A stretch of DNA of 64,000 bases from positions 248,001-312,000 of the forward strand of contig JYJJ01000057.1 in assembly GCA_003263775.1 (NCBI GenBank). Reading direction: 5' to 3'. This document shows positions 16,478 to 25,442 of the stretch, in pieces. Each line of letters starts with the position of its first letter. Position 1 is the stretch's first letter. The position numbers and the translations under genes were made by a program. The stretch comes from Vibrio maritimus (GTDB lineage Bacteria; Pseudomonadota; Gammaproteobacteria; Enterobacterales; Vibrionaceae). Under the pieces are notes generated by a model. The model was not told the origin of the DNA. It searched no databases and worked only from the letters and a program-made list of their open reading frames with translations.

Positions 16478-18760
16478 ATGAGCTCTCTACGAAGAAAATG
16501 GATCAGTGACCCAGCGTTTAAATTGTTTAAAAAAGTGTTACCGCCATTGTCCGCGACAGAGCGTGAAGCAATGGAAGCGGGTAGTGTTTGGTGGGACGGA
16601 GAGCTATTCTCTGGTAAGCCAAACTTCAAAACGCTGCATCAATATCCTAAGCCAGTTCTTACTGCTGAAGAGCAGTCCTTTATGGACAACGAGCTAGAAA
16701 CTTTGCTTGCAATGCTCGACGACAATAAGATTGTTAAGGAAGATCGCGACCTTCCTAAAGAGGTCTGGGATTACCTACGCAAAGAGCGTTTCTTCTCTCT
16801 TATCATTTCTAAAGAGTTTGGTGGCCGTGAATTTTCACCACTGGCGAACTCAACGATTGTGACCAAAATAGCGACGCGCAGTATCAGTGCGGCTGTTTCA
16901 GTTATGGTACCTAACTCGCTCGGTCCAGGTGAACTGCTGTCTCACTACGGTACTAAAGAGCAAAAAGATTATTGGCTACCAAGGCTTGCCGACGGTACAG
17001 ATATTCCTTGTTTCGCTCTAACAGGACCAGAAGCGGGCTCTGATGCGGGCGGTATCCCAGATAAAGGTGTGGTTTGTTACGGTGAGCATGAAGGCAAAGA
17101 AGTGCTTGGTATCCGCCTAAACTGGAACAAACGTTATATTACTCTTGCACCGGTTGCGACAGTACTGGGCTTGGCATTTAAGCTTCACGATCCAGACCAG
17201 TTACTGGGTGAAAAAGAAGACATTGGTATTACCTGTGCACTTATTCCAGCAGACCATAAAGGTGTAGAAATTGGTGAGCGTCATGACCCACTTCACCTTG
17301 CATTTATGAACGGCCCAACACGCGGTAAAGATGTGTTTATTCCTATGGAATGGCTGATCGGTGGCCAAGAGTACGCGGGACGCGGCTGGCGTATGCTTGT
17401 TGAATGTCTATCTGCTGGTCGTGGTATCTCACTTCCTGCGCTAGGCACGGCAATTGGTCACCTAACGACAAGAACAACTGGCGCGTACGCATATGTTCGT
17501 AAGCAGTTTGGTATGTCAATTGGTAAATTCGAGGGCGTGGCAGAAGCGATGGGTCGCATTGGCGGTCTTACTTACCTACTTGAGGCGACACGAACGTTAA
17601 CGACAACCTCACTGGATATGGGTGAGAAACCTGGGATTGTGACAGCAATTGCCAAATATCACATGACAGAGATGGCGCGTACGATTCTAAATGATTCCAT
17701 GGATATCCATGCAGGCCGAGCTATTCAAGATGGTCCGATGAACTACCTTGCCTCAAGTTACCTCGGTATTCCGGTCGCGATTACGGTTGAAGGTGCGAAT
17801 ATCCTAACTCGCAACCTGATGATCTTTGGTCAAGGTGCAACACGTTGTCACCCTTACGTTCTCCAAGAAATGGAAGCAGCAGCGAATCCAGATGCTAATC
17901 AAGGTGCTGCCGACTTTGATAAGCTACTGTTTAAGCACATCGGTCATGCGACCAAAAATACCTTTGGTGCGTTCGCTGCGGCTCTGACTGGTTCTAAATT
18001 TGTCGGTGCTCATATGAGCGGTCCAACCAAGGTTTACTACAAAGACTTAACGCGTTTGAGTAAAGCGCTTGCAGTCAGTGCCGACTTTGCGATGCTGACA
18101 TTGGGCGGCGATCTAAAACGTAAAGAGATGATCTCTGCTCGCTTGGGTGATGGTCTAGCGTATCTATTTATGGCGTCAGCGGCGTTGAAGAAATACGAAG
18201 ATGATGGCCGTCAGGCGTCTGACCTAGACTACGTACATTATGCGGTTCAGCACTGTTTCCACAATGCGGCTAAGTCGCTAAACGAGGCATACAAAAACTT
18301 CCCAGCTCGTTGGGCAGGTGTCACGCTTAAAGGGCTGTTGTTCCCTCTAGGTAACCACTTCGAGAAACCATCTGACAACCTAACGCTTGAATTGGCGAAG
18401 AGCATGATGGTACCGGGTGCGCATCGTGACCGCTTGACTCACCTTTGCTACATCGGTGAGCAGCCAAATGACAAGATTGGCTTGATGGAAAATGCGTTCC
18501 TAGCGATGTACGACATTCGTGACCTAGAGAAGAAATTGTTTGTCGGCGTGAAAGAAGGCAAAATTGCGAGAAAAGGTCTACTGAAAGATCGCTTGCAGCA
18601 AGCGATTGAAGCGAATGTGCTAACAGAGCAAGAGGTCGATAAAATCCTTGCCGCTGATGCACTGCGCTACAAAGCGATTCAGGTTGACCACTTCAGCCAC
18701 GATTTCTCTGAAGTAAGAACGGATAAAGTTGATAAGCCAAAGCTGAACAGCGTAGCATAA
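16478..18760 (+). CDS. fadE: Acyl-CoA dehydrogenase FadE
   Basis: A 760-residue FAD enzyme catalysing the first step of beta-oxidation, acyl-CoA to trans-2-enoyl-CoA. It has the acyl-CoA dehydrogenase core with the substrate/FAD signature CFALTGPEAGSDAGG (about residues 180-195) and a long C-terminal DUF1974-type region, as in E. coli FadE (814). It starts after AAAGGATAG. Its place after psrA suggests PsrA control. Vibrio often carry two fadE paralogues, so this may be one of two. Confidence 0.93.
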   Translation: MSSLRRKWISDPAFKLFKKVLPPLSATEREAMEAGSVWWDGELFSGKPNFKTLHQYPKPVLTAEEQSFMDNELETLLAMLDDNKIVKEDRDLPKEVWDYLRKERFFSLIISKEFGGREFSPLANSTIVTKIATRSISAAVSVMVPNSLGPGELLSHYGTKEQKDYWLPRLADGTDIPCFALTGPEAGSDAGGIPDKGVVCYGEHEGKEVLGIRLNWNKRYITLAPVATVLGLAFKLHDPDQLLGEKEDIGITCALIPADHKGVEIGERHDPLHLAFMNGPTRGKDVFIPMEWLIGGQEYAGRGWRMLVECLSAGRGISLPALGTAIGHLTTRTTGAYAYVRKQFGMSIGKFEGVAEAMGRIGGLTYLLEATRTLTTTSLDMGEKPGIVTAIAKYHMTEMARTILNDSMDIHAGRAIQDGPMNYLASSYLGIPVAITVEGANILTRNLMIFGQGATRCHPYVLQEMEAAANPDANQGAADFDKLLFKHIGHATKNTFGAFAAALTGSKFVGAHMSGPTKVYYKDLTRLSKALAVSADFAMLTLGGDLKRKEMISARLGDGLAYLFMASAALKKYEDDGRQASDLDYVHYAVQHCFHNAAKSLNEAYKNFPARWAGVTLKGLLFPLGNHFEKPSDNLTLELAKSMMVPGAHRDRLTHLCYIGEQPNDKIGLMENAFLAMYDIRDLEKKLFVGVKEGKIARKGLLKDRLQQAIEANVLTEQEVDKILAADALRYKAIQVDHFSHDFSEVRTDKVDKPKLNSVA

Positions 18761-18797
18761 AGCAGCACTGTGTCGCTTAACGCGAACTAACGGTTCA

Positions 18798-18826
18798 AGC
18801 GCTCTAGTTTCTAGAGCGCTTTTTTT
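18798..18826 (+). terminator. Rho-independent terminator of fadE
   Basis: The perfect stem AGCGCTCTAG / CTAGAGCGCT has a 3-base loop and a T7 run. Confidence 0.93.
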
Positions 18827-18945
18827 GTGCGCTATCAGTGTGAAAGTGCTCCAACCACTTGGAAAAATCAGAGAAATTGACAGAAATAGGGTGCGAACTG
18901 GAAGTGAAACTCTTATCCTACTAGGGATTTTTTGAGGAACTGAAT

Positions 18946-20147
18946 ATGATCATCAAACCAAGAATTCGTGGATTTATTTGTACTACTACACACCCAGTTG
19001 GTTGTGAAGCTAACGTAAAAGAACAAATCGCTTACACCAAAGCTCAAGGCCCAATTGCAAACGCACCAAAACGCGTTCTAGTGGTTGGTTCTTCTAGTGG
19101 TTACGGCCTTTCTTCTCGTATCGCTGCGGCGTTCGGTGGTGGTGCAGCAACAATCGGCGTATTTTTCGAAAACCAGGGACAGAAAGAAAGCCTGGCACAG
19201 CGGGTTTCTACAACTCAGCTGCTTTCGACAAGCTAGCGAAAGAAGAAGGCTTGTACTCGAAAAGCGTAAACGGTGATGCTTTCTCTCACGAAGCGAAGCA
19301 GAAAGTTATCGACCTAATCAAAGAAGATCTAGGCCAAATCGATATGGTTGTTTACTCACTGGCTTCTCCAGTACGTAAGCTACCAGAAACAGGCGAACTC
19401 GTACGTTCTTCTCTAAAGCCAATCGGCGAGACATACACATCTACAGCGGTAGACACTAACTCTGACAAGATCATTGAAGCAAGTGTTGAGCCAGCAACAG
19501 AGCAAGAAATTGCTGATACCGTTACTGTGATGGGTGGCGAAGATTGGGAACTTTGGATCAATGCACTATCTGAAGCTGGTGTACTTGCAGACGGTTGTAA
19601 GACAGTAGCTTACTCGTACATCGGTACCGAGCTAACTTGGCCAATTTACTGGGAAGGTGCGCTAGGTAAAGCGAAGATGGATTTAGACCGTGCAGCGGCA
19701 GAGCTAAACGCTAAACTGTCTCAGACTGGCGGTAGCGCAAACGTTGCAGTACTTAAGTCTGTTGTGACTCAAGCGAGCTCAGCAATTCCAGTTATGCCAC
19801 TGTACATTGCAATGGTGTTTAAGAAGATGCGTGAAGAAGGCATTCATGAAGGCTGTATGGAACAGATCTTCCGTATGTTCTCACAGCGTCTATGCAAAGC
19901 AGATGGTAGCGCAGCTGAAGTTGACGACAAAAACCGTCTACGTCTAGATGACTGGGAACTTCGTGACGACATCCAAAAGCACTGTGCTGAACTATGGCCA
20001 CAAATCACGACTGAAAACCTAAAAGAACTGACTGACTACGTTGAGTACAAAGAAGAGTTCTTGAAGCTATTTGGCTTTGGTGTTGAAGGCGTTGACTACG
20101 AAGCTGACGTTTCGCCACTCGTAGAGTTTGACGTTATCGACCTATAA
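18946..20147 (+). CDS. fabV: Enoyl-ACP reductase FabV, apparent frameshift
   Basis: FabV catalyses the NADH-dependent last reduction of each fatty acid elongation cycle. The N-terminus MIIKPRIRGFICTTTHPVG, the dinucleotide motif GSSSGYGLS and the Tyr-x8-Lys catalytic motif in YWEGALGKAK are present. The frame breaks in an A run at 19169-19172. One extra A restores FFEKPGTERKPGTAGFYN and a 400-residue protein, the normal length. FabV is the main enoyl reductase in V. cholerae, so a real loss is unlikely and a sequence error is the best explanation. Confidence 0.92.
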
Positions 20148-20168
20148 TCGAAATTGGTTGAATCGAAA
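20145..20168 (+). repeat. 15-bp spaced direct repeat at the fabV stop codon
   Basis: AATCGAAA occurs at 20146-20153, starting inside the stop codon TAA, and again exactly 15 bases later at 20161-20168. Confidence 0.6.
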
Positions 20169-20173
20169 AGAAT

Positions 20174-20200
20174 AAGGGGCGCATGATGCGCCCCTTTATT
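20174..20200. terminator. Bidirectional terminator between fabV and ybjL
   Basis: A nearly continuous palindrome, AAGGGGCGCAT / ATGCGCCCCTT, is followed by TTATT. It sits between two convergent genes. Confidence 0.85.
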
Positions 20201-20230
20201 GTATCTAATGAACGTTGTATCTAGTGAACC
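20199..20230. repeat. 16-bp tandem duplication near the ybjL 3' end
   Basis: The 16-mers at 20199-20214 and 20215-20230 match at 14 of 16 positions. On the minus strand the unit contains TAGATACAA headed by a stop triplet. Confidence 0.8.
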
Positions 20231-20261
20231 GTTTTTTCGGTTAAACCTGATGTGTTGAAGA

Positions 20262-21944
20262 TCAGGAGAGAATGATGAGGATAGTACCTGCTAATGTCAT
20301 CAAGATGTTGGCTATCGCATAAGTGCCCGCATAACCCAAAGCAGGGATTGTCGAGCGAGCGTGCTCGTTGATCACATCCATCGCTGGTGCACAGGTTCTC
20401 GCGCCCACAATAGCACCAATAAGTAGTGCGCGGTTCATCTTAAGCACATAGTTACCGACTAAGTAGGCGAGTACGACCGGCAGTACACTAACTAAGAATG
20501 CGATCAGAATAACCTGAGGGCCGACTTGCGTTAGGTGTTCAAACATTTTTCCGCCCGCACTTAATCCGATACCCACCATAAAGAACATAAGACCGAGATC
20601 TTTCACCATGTTCAGTGCCCCTTGCGGTACATAGCCGAAAGTAGGGTGGTTGGCACGCAAAAAGCCTAGGGTAATACCAGACAAAAGAAGACCAACTGCA
20701 TTACCTAATCCAAATGACACCTGTCCAAAGCTCATGGTGATCAGGCCAAACATGATGCCAAGAATAAAGAAGCTACAAAATGCTAACAGATCGGCCATTT
20801 GGCTGTGGATCGAGATAAAACCAATTTTCTCTGCCAAGCCATGTACACGGCTCTTTTCACCACTCACCTGGAGGATATCCCCTTTGGCTAGCACGATGTT
20901 GGCGTCCATCGGCATTTCAATTTGAGCACGAACTACGCGGTTCAAGAAACAGCCGTACTCTGACAAGTTCAGGCTGGAGAGACTCTTGCCGGCGATGTTG
21001 TCACTTTTTACTACGATCTCTTCTTCAACAATGCGTAGATCGAGCAAGTTGCGGTCGAAAACTTCTTTGCCGTTACGAAAGCTCGGGTCCAAACGCGCGT
21101 GACTGTCTGGGAAGCCGACCAATGCAATTTCATCACCTTCTTGCAAGATAGCGTCGCCATCTGGGTGGGCGAGGATACCGTTGCGTCGAATACGTTCAAT
21201 GTAACAACCAGTTTGACGATAGATGCCCAGCTCACGAAGGTTTTTACCATCGGTCCAATCAATCAGCTCCTGACCAACACGGTATGCACGAATGATAGGT
21301 AGATACACCTTACGTTGCCCACTGCCGCCAAGACCACGCTCTTGCGCAATCTGTTGTGCTGAGTCATGAAGATTTTGCTTTTGAAGCTTAGGAAGCAGCT
21401 TCGCGAGCATGATCATGCTAATAAGACCAATCAGGTAAGCCATCGCATAACCAACCGAGAGGTTTTCAATCACTAGGTTGAAATCCATACCACGTGGAAT
21501 AGTGGCTAACCCGGAGTTCAGTGCATCTTGAGCACCTACGAGAACAGGTGTTGCAGTCAGTGCCCCTGCCATCACACCAGCCGATAGGCCGTAATCTAAA
21601 CCTAGGTAGTGGCTTGCGAAATAGGTGACAGTGAGCGCGGTGACCAGCACCGTTAAGCTTAAGATTAGGTAGTGTTTGCCATCTCTGAAGAAGATACCAA
21701 AAAAGTTTGGACCTGCCTCAATACCAACACAGTAAATGAACAGCATAAACCCGATTGTCAGCGCTTCAGCATTAAAACTGAATCCGAGGTGCCCCATAAT
21801 AAGGGAGGTAATCAACACCCCAATGGAGTTACCAAGTTGAAGGTTGCCAAAGCGAATTTTGCCAAAGGCTAAGCCAATCGCCAGAACGACGAAGATTAGG
21901 AGAATTGGGTTTTGGTCAAGCAAGTTGACGACGTCTATGTTCAC
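20262..21944 (-). CDS. ybjL: AspT/YbjL-family putative transporter
   Basis: A 560-residue inner-membrane protein of the aspartate-alanine exchanger family (E. coli YbjL 561). Two hydrophobic halves of five to six helices flank two central TrkA-C (RCK_C) ligand domains (about residues 210-375). The motif GAxTxTP-like GALTATPVLVGAQDA lies in the first half and GARTCAPAMDVI in the second, reflecting internal duplication. The substrate of the Vibrio protein is not known. Confidence 0.88.
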   Translation of the reverse strand: MNIDVVNLLDQNPILLIFVVLAIGLAFGKIRFGNLQLGNSIGVLITSLIMGHLGFSFNAEALTIGFMLFIYCVGIEAGPNFFGIFFRDGKHYLILSLTVLVTALTVTYFASHYLGLDYGLSAGVMAGALTATPVLVGAQDALNSGLATIPRGMDFNLVIENLSVGYAMAYLIGLISMIMLAKLLPKLQKQNLHDSAQQIAQERGLGGSGQRKVYLPIIRAYRVGQELIDWTDGKNLRELGIYRQTGCYIERIRRNGILAHPDGDAILQEGDEIALVGFPDSHARLDPSFRNGKEVFDRNLLDLRIVEEEIVVKSDNIAGKSLSSLNLSEYGCFLNRVVRAQIEMPMDANIVLAKGDILQVSGEKSRVHGLAEKIGFISIHSQMADLLAFCSFFILGIMFGLITMSFGQVSFGLGNAVGLLLSGITLGFLRANHPTFGYVPQGALNMVKDLGLMFFMVGIGLSAGGKMFEHLTQVGPQVILIAFLVSVLPVVLAYLVGNYVLKMNRALLIGAIVGARTCAPAMDVINEHARSTIPALGYAGTYAIANILMTLAGTILIILS

Positions 21945-22131
21945 TAGTACGACTCAAACAGACAGTGTGAAAAGAATGAATAAAGTGTGGCGATTGTAGC
22001 GGAAATTTTCAAAAAGATAAGTGAAATTTTTTCGGTTTTGACATTAGTTCAATTGTGGGAGTTAACAAGATAGAAATCATAACGTTACCCAATCGGTCGT
22101 GTTTGATTTATACCAAAGGTGTTCCGAGTCG

Positions 22132-22164
22132 CAAAAAAGAAAGCCAGCGCAAGGCGCTGGCTTT
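22132..22164 (-). terminator. Rho-independent terminator of grxA
   Basis: The stem AAAGCCAGCGC / GCGCTGGCTTT has a 3-base loop and is followed by a T6 run on the minus strand. Confidence 0.9.
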
Positions 22165-22209
22165 GAAGACGATTTCGTCAACTATACTTGAGTTGACTAT
22201 ATGGGCATA

Positions 22210-22472
22210 TTAGTCGAATAGACCAGGTTTGCTTTAGCGTAAGCTTCGAATTCAGTACAGCCACCGATGTGGTCTTGGTCGATGAAAATCTGTGGCACAG
22301 TTTCTACTGGCTTACCAACCGTTTTCTCTAGGTCTGCTTTTGAAATGCCTTCTGCATGAATATCAACGTAACGATAGTTAAAATCGTCGCGTTTAGCTTT
22401 TAGCGTTTCAGCATGCTCTTTTGCACGAACACAGTAAGGACAACCAGGGCGACCAAAAATAACAACGAACAT
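22210..22472 (-). CDS. grxA: Glutaredoxin 1, apparent frameshift at the C-terminus
   Basis: A small glutathione-dependent disulfide reductase of the GrxA family. The active site is CPYC at residues 11-14 (FGRPGCPYCVRAKEHA), with the cis-Pro motif VETVPQIFID and the GG motif IGGCTEF. The frame breaks near 22223-22224. Adding one base gives the usual ending NLGLFD and stop at 22210, for 87 residues. As sequenced, the frame instead runs on to 22197 with an atypical tail. GrxA reduces ribonucleotide reductase and other thiols. Confidence 0.92.
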
Positions 22473-22878
22473 TCAATTTCTCCTTGAAGACTAAACTTTT
22501 TGCGTGAACCAGCAGTACCAAAAACAGGGGTTCATCATTTTGTTGAAAACCACTATGCCTCAAGATGAGAAGGAAATAAAGCGTCATTTGTCTCTTGATG
22601 CGATAGGTAAAACCTATCAGCACAGAAGTTGCGCAAATCTCCATGACGCTGGATGAAAACAGGGTGTGATGCTGTGCAAAAGTTGAGTATTTAATCGGGT
22701 GACATGCGCTAATTGCTTGGCATAAATCAAAAACTGTCGCCAATGAACATAGCATGCTGACGTTAGCTTTGTATGTTTGCTCTACCGAAAAGACTCACTA
22801 AGGTTTGTTTTTCGTATTGCTGGCGGTATAGGCAATGATTCGAATAGTGAGTTGACGGTGTACCTAAAGGAATCCGGT
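22473..22878. other. Divergent intergenic region grxA / alcohol dehydrogenase
   Basis: About 400 bases holding the promoters of two divergent genes. I see no clear operator, small gene or repeat. An AAAGGA ribosome binding site at the right end sets the alcohol dehydrogenase start. Confidence 0.4.
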
Positions 22879-24105
22879 ATGTTTCAGTTTATGACTTCGA
22901 GTCGCATTATCTTCGGTGAGGGGGCGTTGCAGTCCTCTTTGTCTATCATCAATCAATTTGGCTATAGCGTACTTCTCGTGACAGGGCAAGACCGTCAGCG
23001 TGCTGAGCCAGTCATTCACTATCTTCATAATCAAAACATGCGTTATCAGCATGTCGCTATCCGCGGTGAACCAAATATTACCATGGTTGAAGAGACAGCC
23101 ATTATGGGGCGCCGTTTTAAACCTGACATGGTAGTTGCCATTGGTGGGGGAAGCGTTCTCGATATGGGTAAAGCGCTTGCTGCGATCATTCCAAACCAAG
23201 GGGATGTTTACGACTACGTTGAAGTGGTTGGACGCAATGTCCCTCTCAAAACCAAACCGATTCCAATGATTGCCATTCCGACGACAGCGAGTACCGGGGC
23301 GGAAGTGACCAAAAATGCTGTGCTTAAATCGGGACAAGATAAGGTGAAAGTCAGTTTACGAAGCCCAGATATGTTGCCAGATGTGGCCATTGTGGATCCT
23401 GTGTTGACTTACGGTACTGATGTTTATACCTCAGGACGCGGTGCTATGGACGCTTTTACCCATTTGATGGAAGCCTATGTGTGCGGAGAGCCCAATCCGC
23501 TCACGGATATGGTCTGTGAAGAGGGGCTTCGAAGACTTAGCTATTCGATTATTCCAGGCTGTAAGCAAGACAATCCAAAATCACGCGCTGATCTCTCTTT
23601 TGCAGCGATGTTAGGTGGAATGGCAATTACCAACGCAAAACTCGGTGCTGCACATGGCTTGGCATCGGCATTGGGTGGAAAGATTTCGGCGCCGCATAGT
23701 GTGATAACTGCTCGCCTTGCTCCTCATGTCATGATGGAAAATATTAAAGCTGCAAAGCGAGCAGGGCGTAGCGATGTGCTTAATCGTTACCGAACCATGG
23801 CTCAACTGCTCACTGGTAGAAACGACGCTAGCATTGAAGATAGCATTCAATGGGTTAACATGATCTTAGAGCGTTTGTCCTTGCCGCATCTTTCAGATTT
23901 TGGAGTGTGTGGGACTTCGTTTGAACAAGTGGCCGCCGATGCTATGAAGTCTGTTGCGATTAAAGGAAATCCCATTCCATTAACGGAAGACAGGCTTATC
24001 TATATCCTCAACCAGGTGTGCCAGTGTCAGTGTGACGGTCATTCTGAGTCTTCAGAAGAGACAACCAACATAGAGTACCGAAATAATCCGGTAGAGACAG
24101 ATTAG
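22879..24105 (+). CDS. Iron-containing alcohol dehydrogenase
   Basis: A 408-residue group III (Fe-dependent) dehydrogenase. The N-terminal NAD(P) domain has GGGSVLDMGKA (about residues 89-99). The metal-binding helices include DAFTHLMEAYVCG and GAAHGLASALGG-x-SAPHS with the iron-ligand histidines. The start at 22879 follows AAAGGAATCC; an open frame extends upstream without a ribosome binding site. Substrate is uncertain. The C-terminal 25 residues are polar and extend beyond the usual core. Confidence 0.88.
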   Translation: MFQFMTSSRIIFGEGALQSSLSIINQFGYSVLLVTGQDRQRAEPVIHYLHNQNMRYQHVAIRGEPNITMVEETAIMGRRFKPDMVVAIGGGSVLDMGKALAAIIPNQGDVYDYVEVVGRNVPLKTKPIPMIAIPTTASTGAEVTKNAVLKSGQDKVKVSLRSPDMLPDVAIVDPVLTYGTDVYTSGRGAMDAFTHLMEAYVCGEPNPLTDMVCEEGLRRLSYSIIPGCKQDNPKSRADLSFAAMLGGMAITNAKLGAAHGLASALGGKISAPHSVITARLAPHVMMENIKAAKRAGRSDVLNRYRTMAQLLTGRNDASIEDSIQWVNMILERLSLPHLSDFGVCGTSFEQVAADAMKSVAIKGNPIPLTEDRLIYILNQVCQCQCDGHSESSEETTNIEYRNNPVETD

Positions 24106-24123
24106 TTCGATTAGTCGAGTTAG
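24103..24123 (+). repeat. Three in-frame TAG stops spaced 9 bases apart
   Basis: The sequence TAGTTCGAT-TAGTCGAGT-TAG starts at the alcohol dehydrogenase stop. The three TAG triplets are in the same frame, nine bases apart. Confidence 0.7.
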
Positions 24124-24139
24124 AAACGGCATAAAAGAA

Positions 24140-24167
24140 AAAGGGAGGTCAATTGACCTCCCTTTTG
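24140..24167. terminator. Bidirectional terminator between alcohol dehydrogenase and hexR
   Basis: The palindrome AAGGGAGGTC / GACCTCCCTT has T and A runs on both sides and sits between convergent genes. Confidence 0.85.
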
Positions 24168-24198
24168 AGTCTTTCGGTAGAGGAGCGAGGGCTCACCT

Positions 24199-24232
24199 AC
24201 AGACAATGACTAATAATAGATAGTGACTAGTA
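24199..24232. repeat. 17-bp tandem repeat across the hexR stop codon
   Basis: Contiguous 17-mers at 24199-24215 and 24216-24232 match at 13 of 17 positions. The hexR stop codon (24227-24229) lies in the second copy. Confidence 0.65.
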
Positions 24233-25080
24233 ATTTGGCACTTTGTTGTAGCGAGAATCTTTAAGCGCTTCTTTAACTCGCTTCAGGTTATCTCTAAAGC
24301 CGCTACCACGACGCAGAGTAAAGCCGGTCGCAAGAACATCAATAATCGTCATCTGCACCACGCGACTAGCCATTGGCATGTAAACGTCGGTGTCTTCTGG
24401 TACGTCAACGGTAATAGATAGTGAGCTTGCTTTATCCAGCGGCGAATCTTTAGCCGTAATCGCAATAACGGTTGCGCCGTTTTCACGGGCTAGATGAGCG
24501 ACTTCTACTTGGCTCTTAGTGCGGCCAGTATGCGAGATAAGAACGATAACGTCATTATCTGAGCAATTGATGCAGCTCATTCGTTGCATGACCACATCTT
24601 CGTAGCACGAAATTGGGATGTTAAAGCGAATGAACTTATTCTGAGCATCACGAGCAACAGACGAAGAGGCTCCTAAGCCGAAGAAAGAGATGCGCTTCGC
24701 TTGAGTCAGCAAGTCAACCGCTCGGTTAATTTGCATTGAGTCCAAACTGTTCTTCGCAACATCAAGACACGCCATGGTTGATTCGAAAATCTTGTGGGTG
24801 TAAGCATCCGGGCCATCGTCTTCTTCGACGTTGCGGTTTACATAAGGTGTGCCGTTGGCAAGACTCTGTGCTAAATGCAGTTTAAAGTCTGGGAAACCTT
24901 TTGTATCAAGTCGGCGGCAAAAGCGGTTTACCGTCGGCTCACTTACATCTGCCATTTTGGCAAGCGTAGCAATGCTGGAATGAATGGCGGTTTGGGGGAC
25001 GCCATAATAACTTCAGCAACCTTACGTTCAGATTTGCTGAAGTTTTCTAAATTCTTTTGGACTTTCTCTAATGTATTCAT
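24227..25080 (-). CDS. hexR: MurR/RpiR-family regulator HexR, apparent frameshift
   Basis: HexR represses central carbon genes (zwf, edd, eda, gapA types) and is released by KDPG. The N-terminal RpiR helix-turn-helix (ATLAKMADVSEPTVNRFCRR) is followed by a SIS sugar-phosphate domain (about residues 120-250, ISFFGLGASSSVA). The frame breaks in a G run at 24994-24998 on the + strand. One more base restores VIMASPQTAIHSSIATL and 284 residues, the normal length, with the ATG at 25080. Probably a homopolymer error. Confidence 0.92.
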
Positions 25081-25442
25081 AGTGTTCACAGGGTAAAGAG
25101 AACAACTTGCTGACGCTGATTATCCGGGAGCTTCTCTCTCATTTGTCTAAATGAAAGACCAAGTTACCGTGATGTCGAGTTTTTATAATAGGTCGATCAG
25201 CGCCAACTCCATAGCCTCAGTATAAACGAAGCACTCGGTTAGCTGTAACAAAAGCTCACATGAAATCTTTAGAATATGACAGGCATCAAACAAAAAACTG
25301 GAAGAAAAAAACAATTGAGTGAAAAATGGTCACTTATTGCCAGTTTCTAGCGCAATTTTACCGTATCACTCCCACAAAACAGAAAGAAAGTTTCATAAGT
25401 GCGAGAGTGATAGTGATTTCATATTGCCGAAAGCGAGTACCG
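25081..25442. other. Intergenic region between hexR and panP
   Basis: It holds the hexR promoter (minus strand) and the panP 3' flank. A 7-bp inverted repeat, AAACTGG / CCAGTTT (25295-25301 and 25340-25346), is the only structure I can point to. I see no small gene. Confidence 0.35.

Noticed and set aside
19169..19172. Programmed frameshifting in fabV and the other broken genes
   Set aside because: The breaks lack slippery heptamers with a stimulatory structure, occur in many unrelated genes and always need one added base. Sequencing error explains them better.
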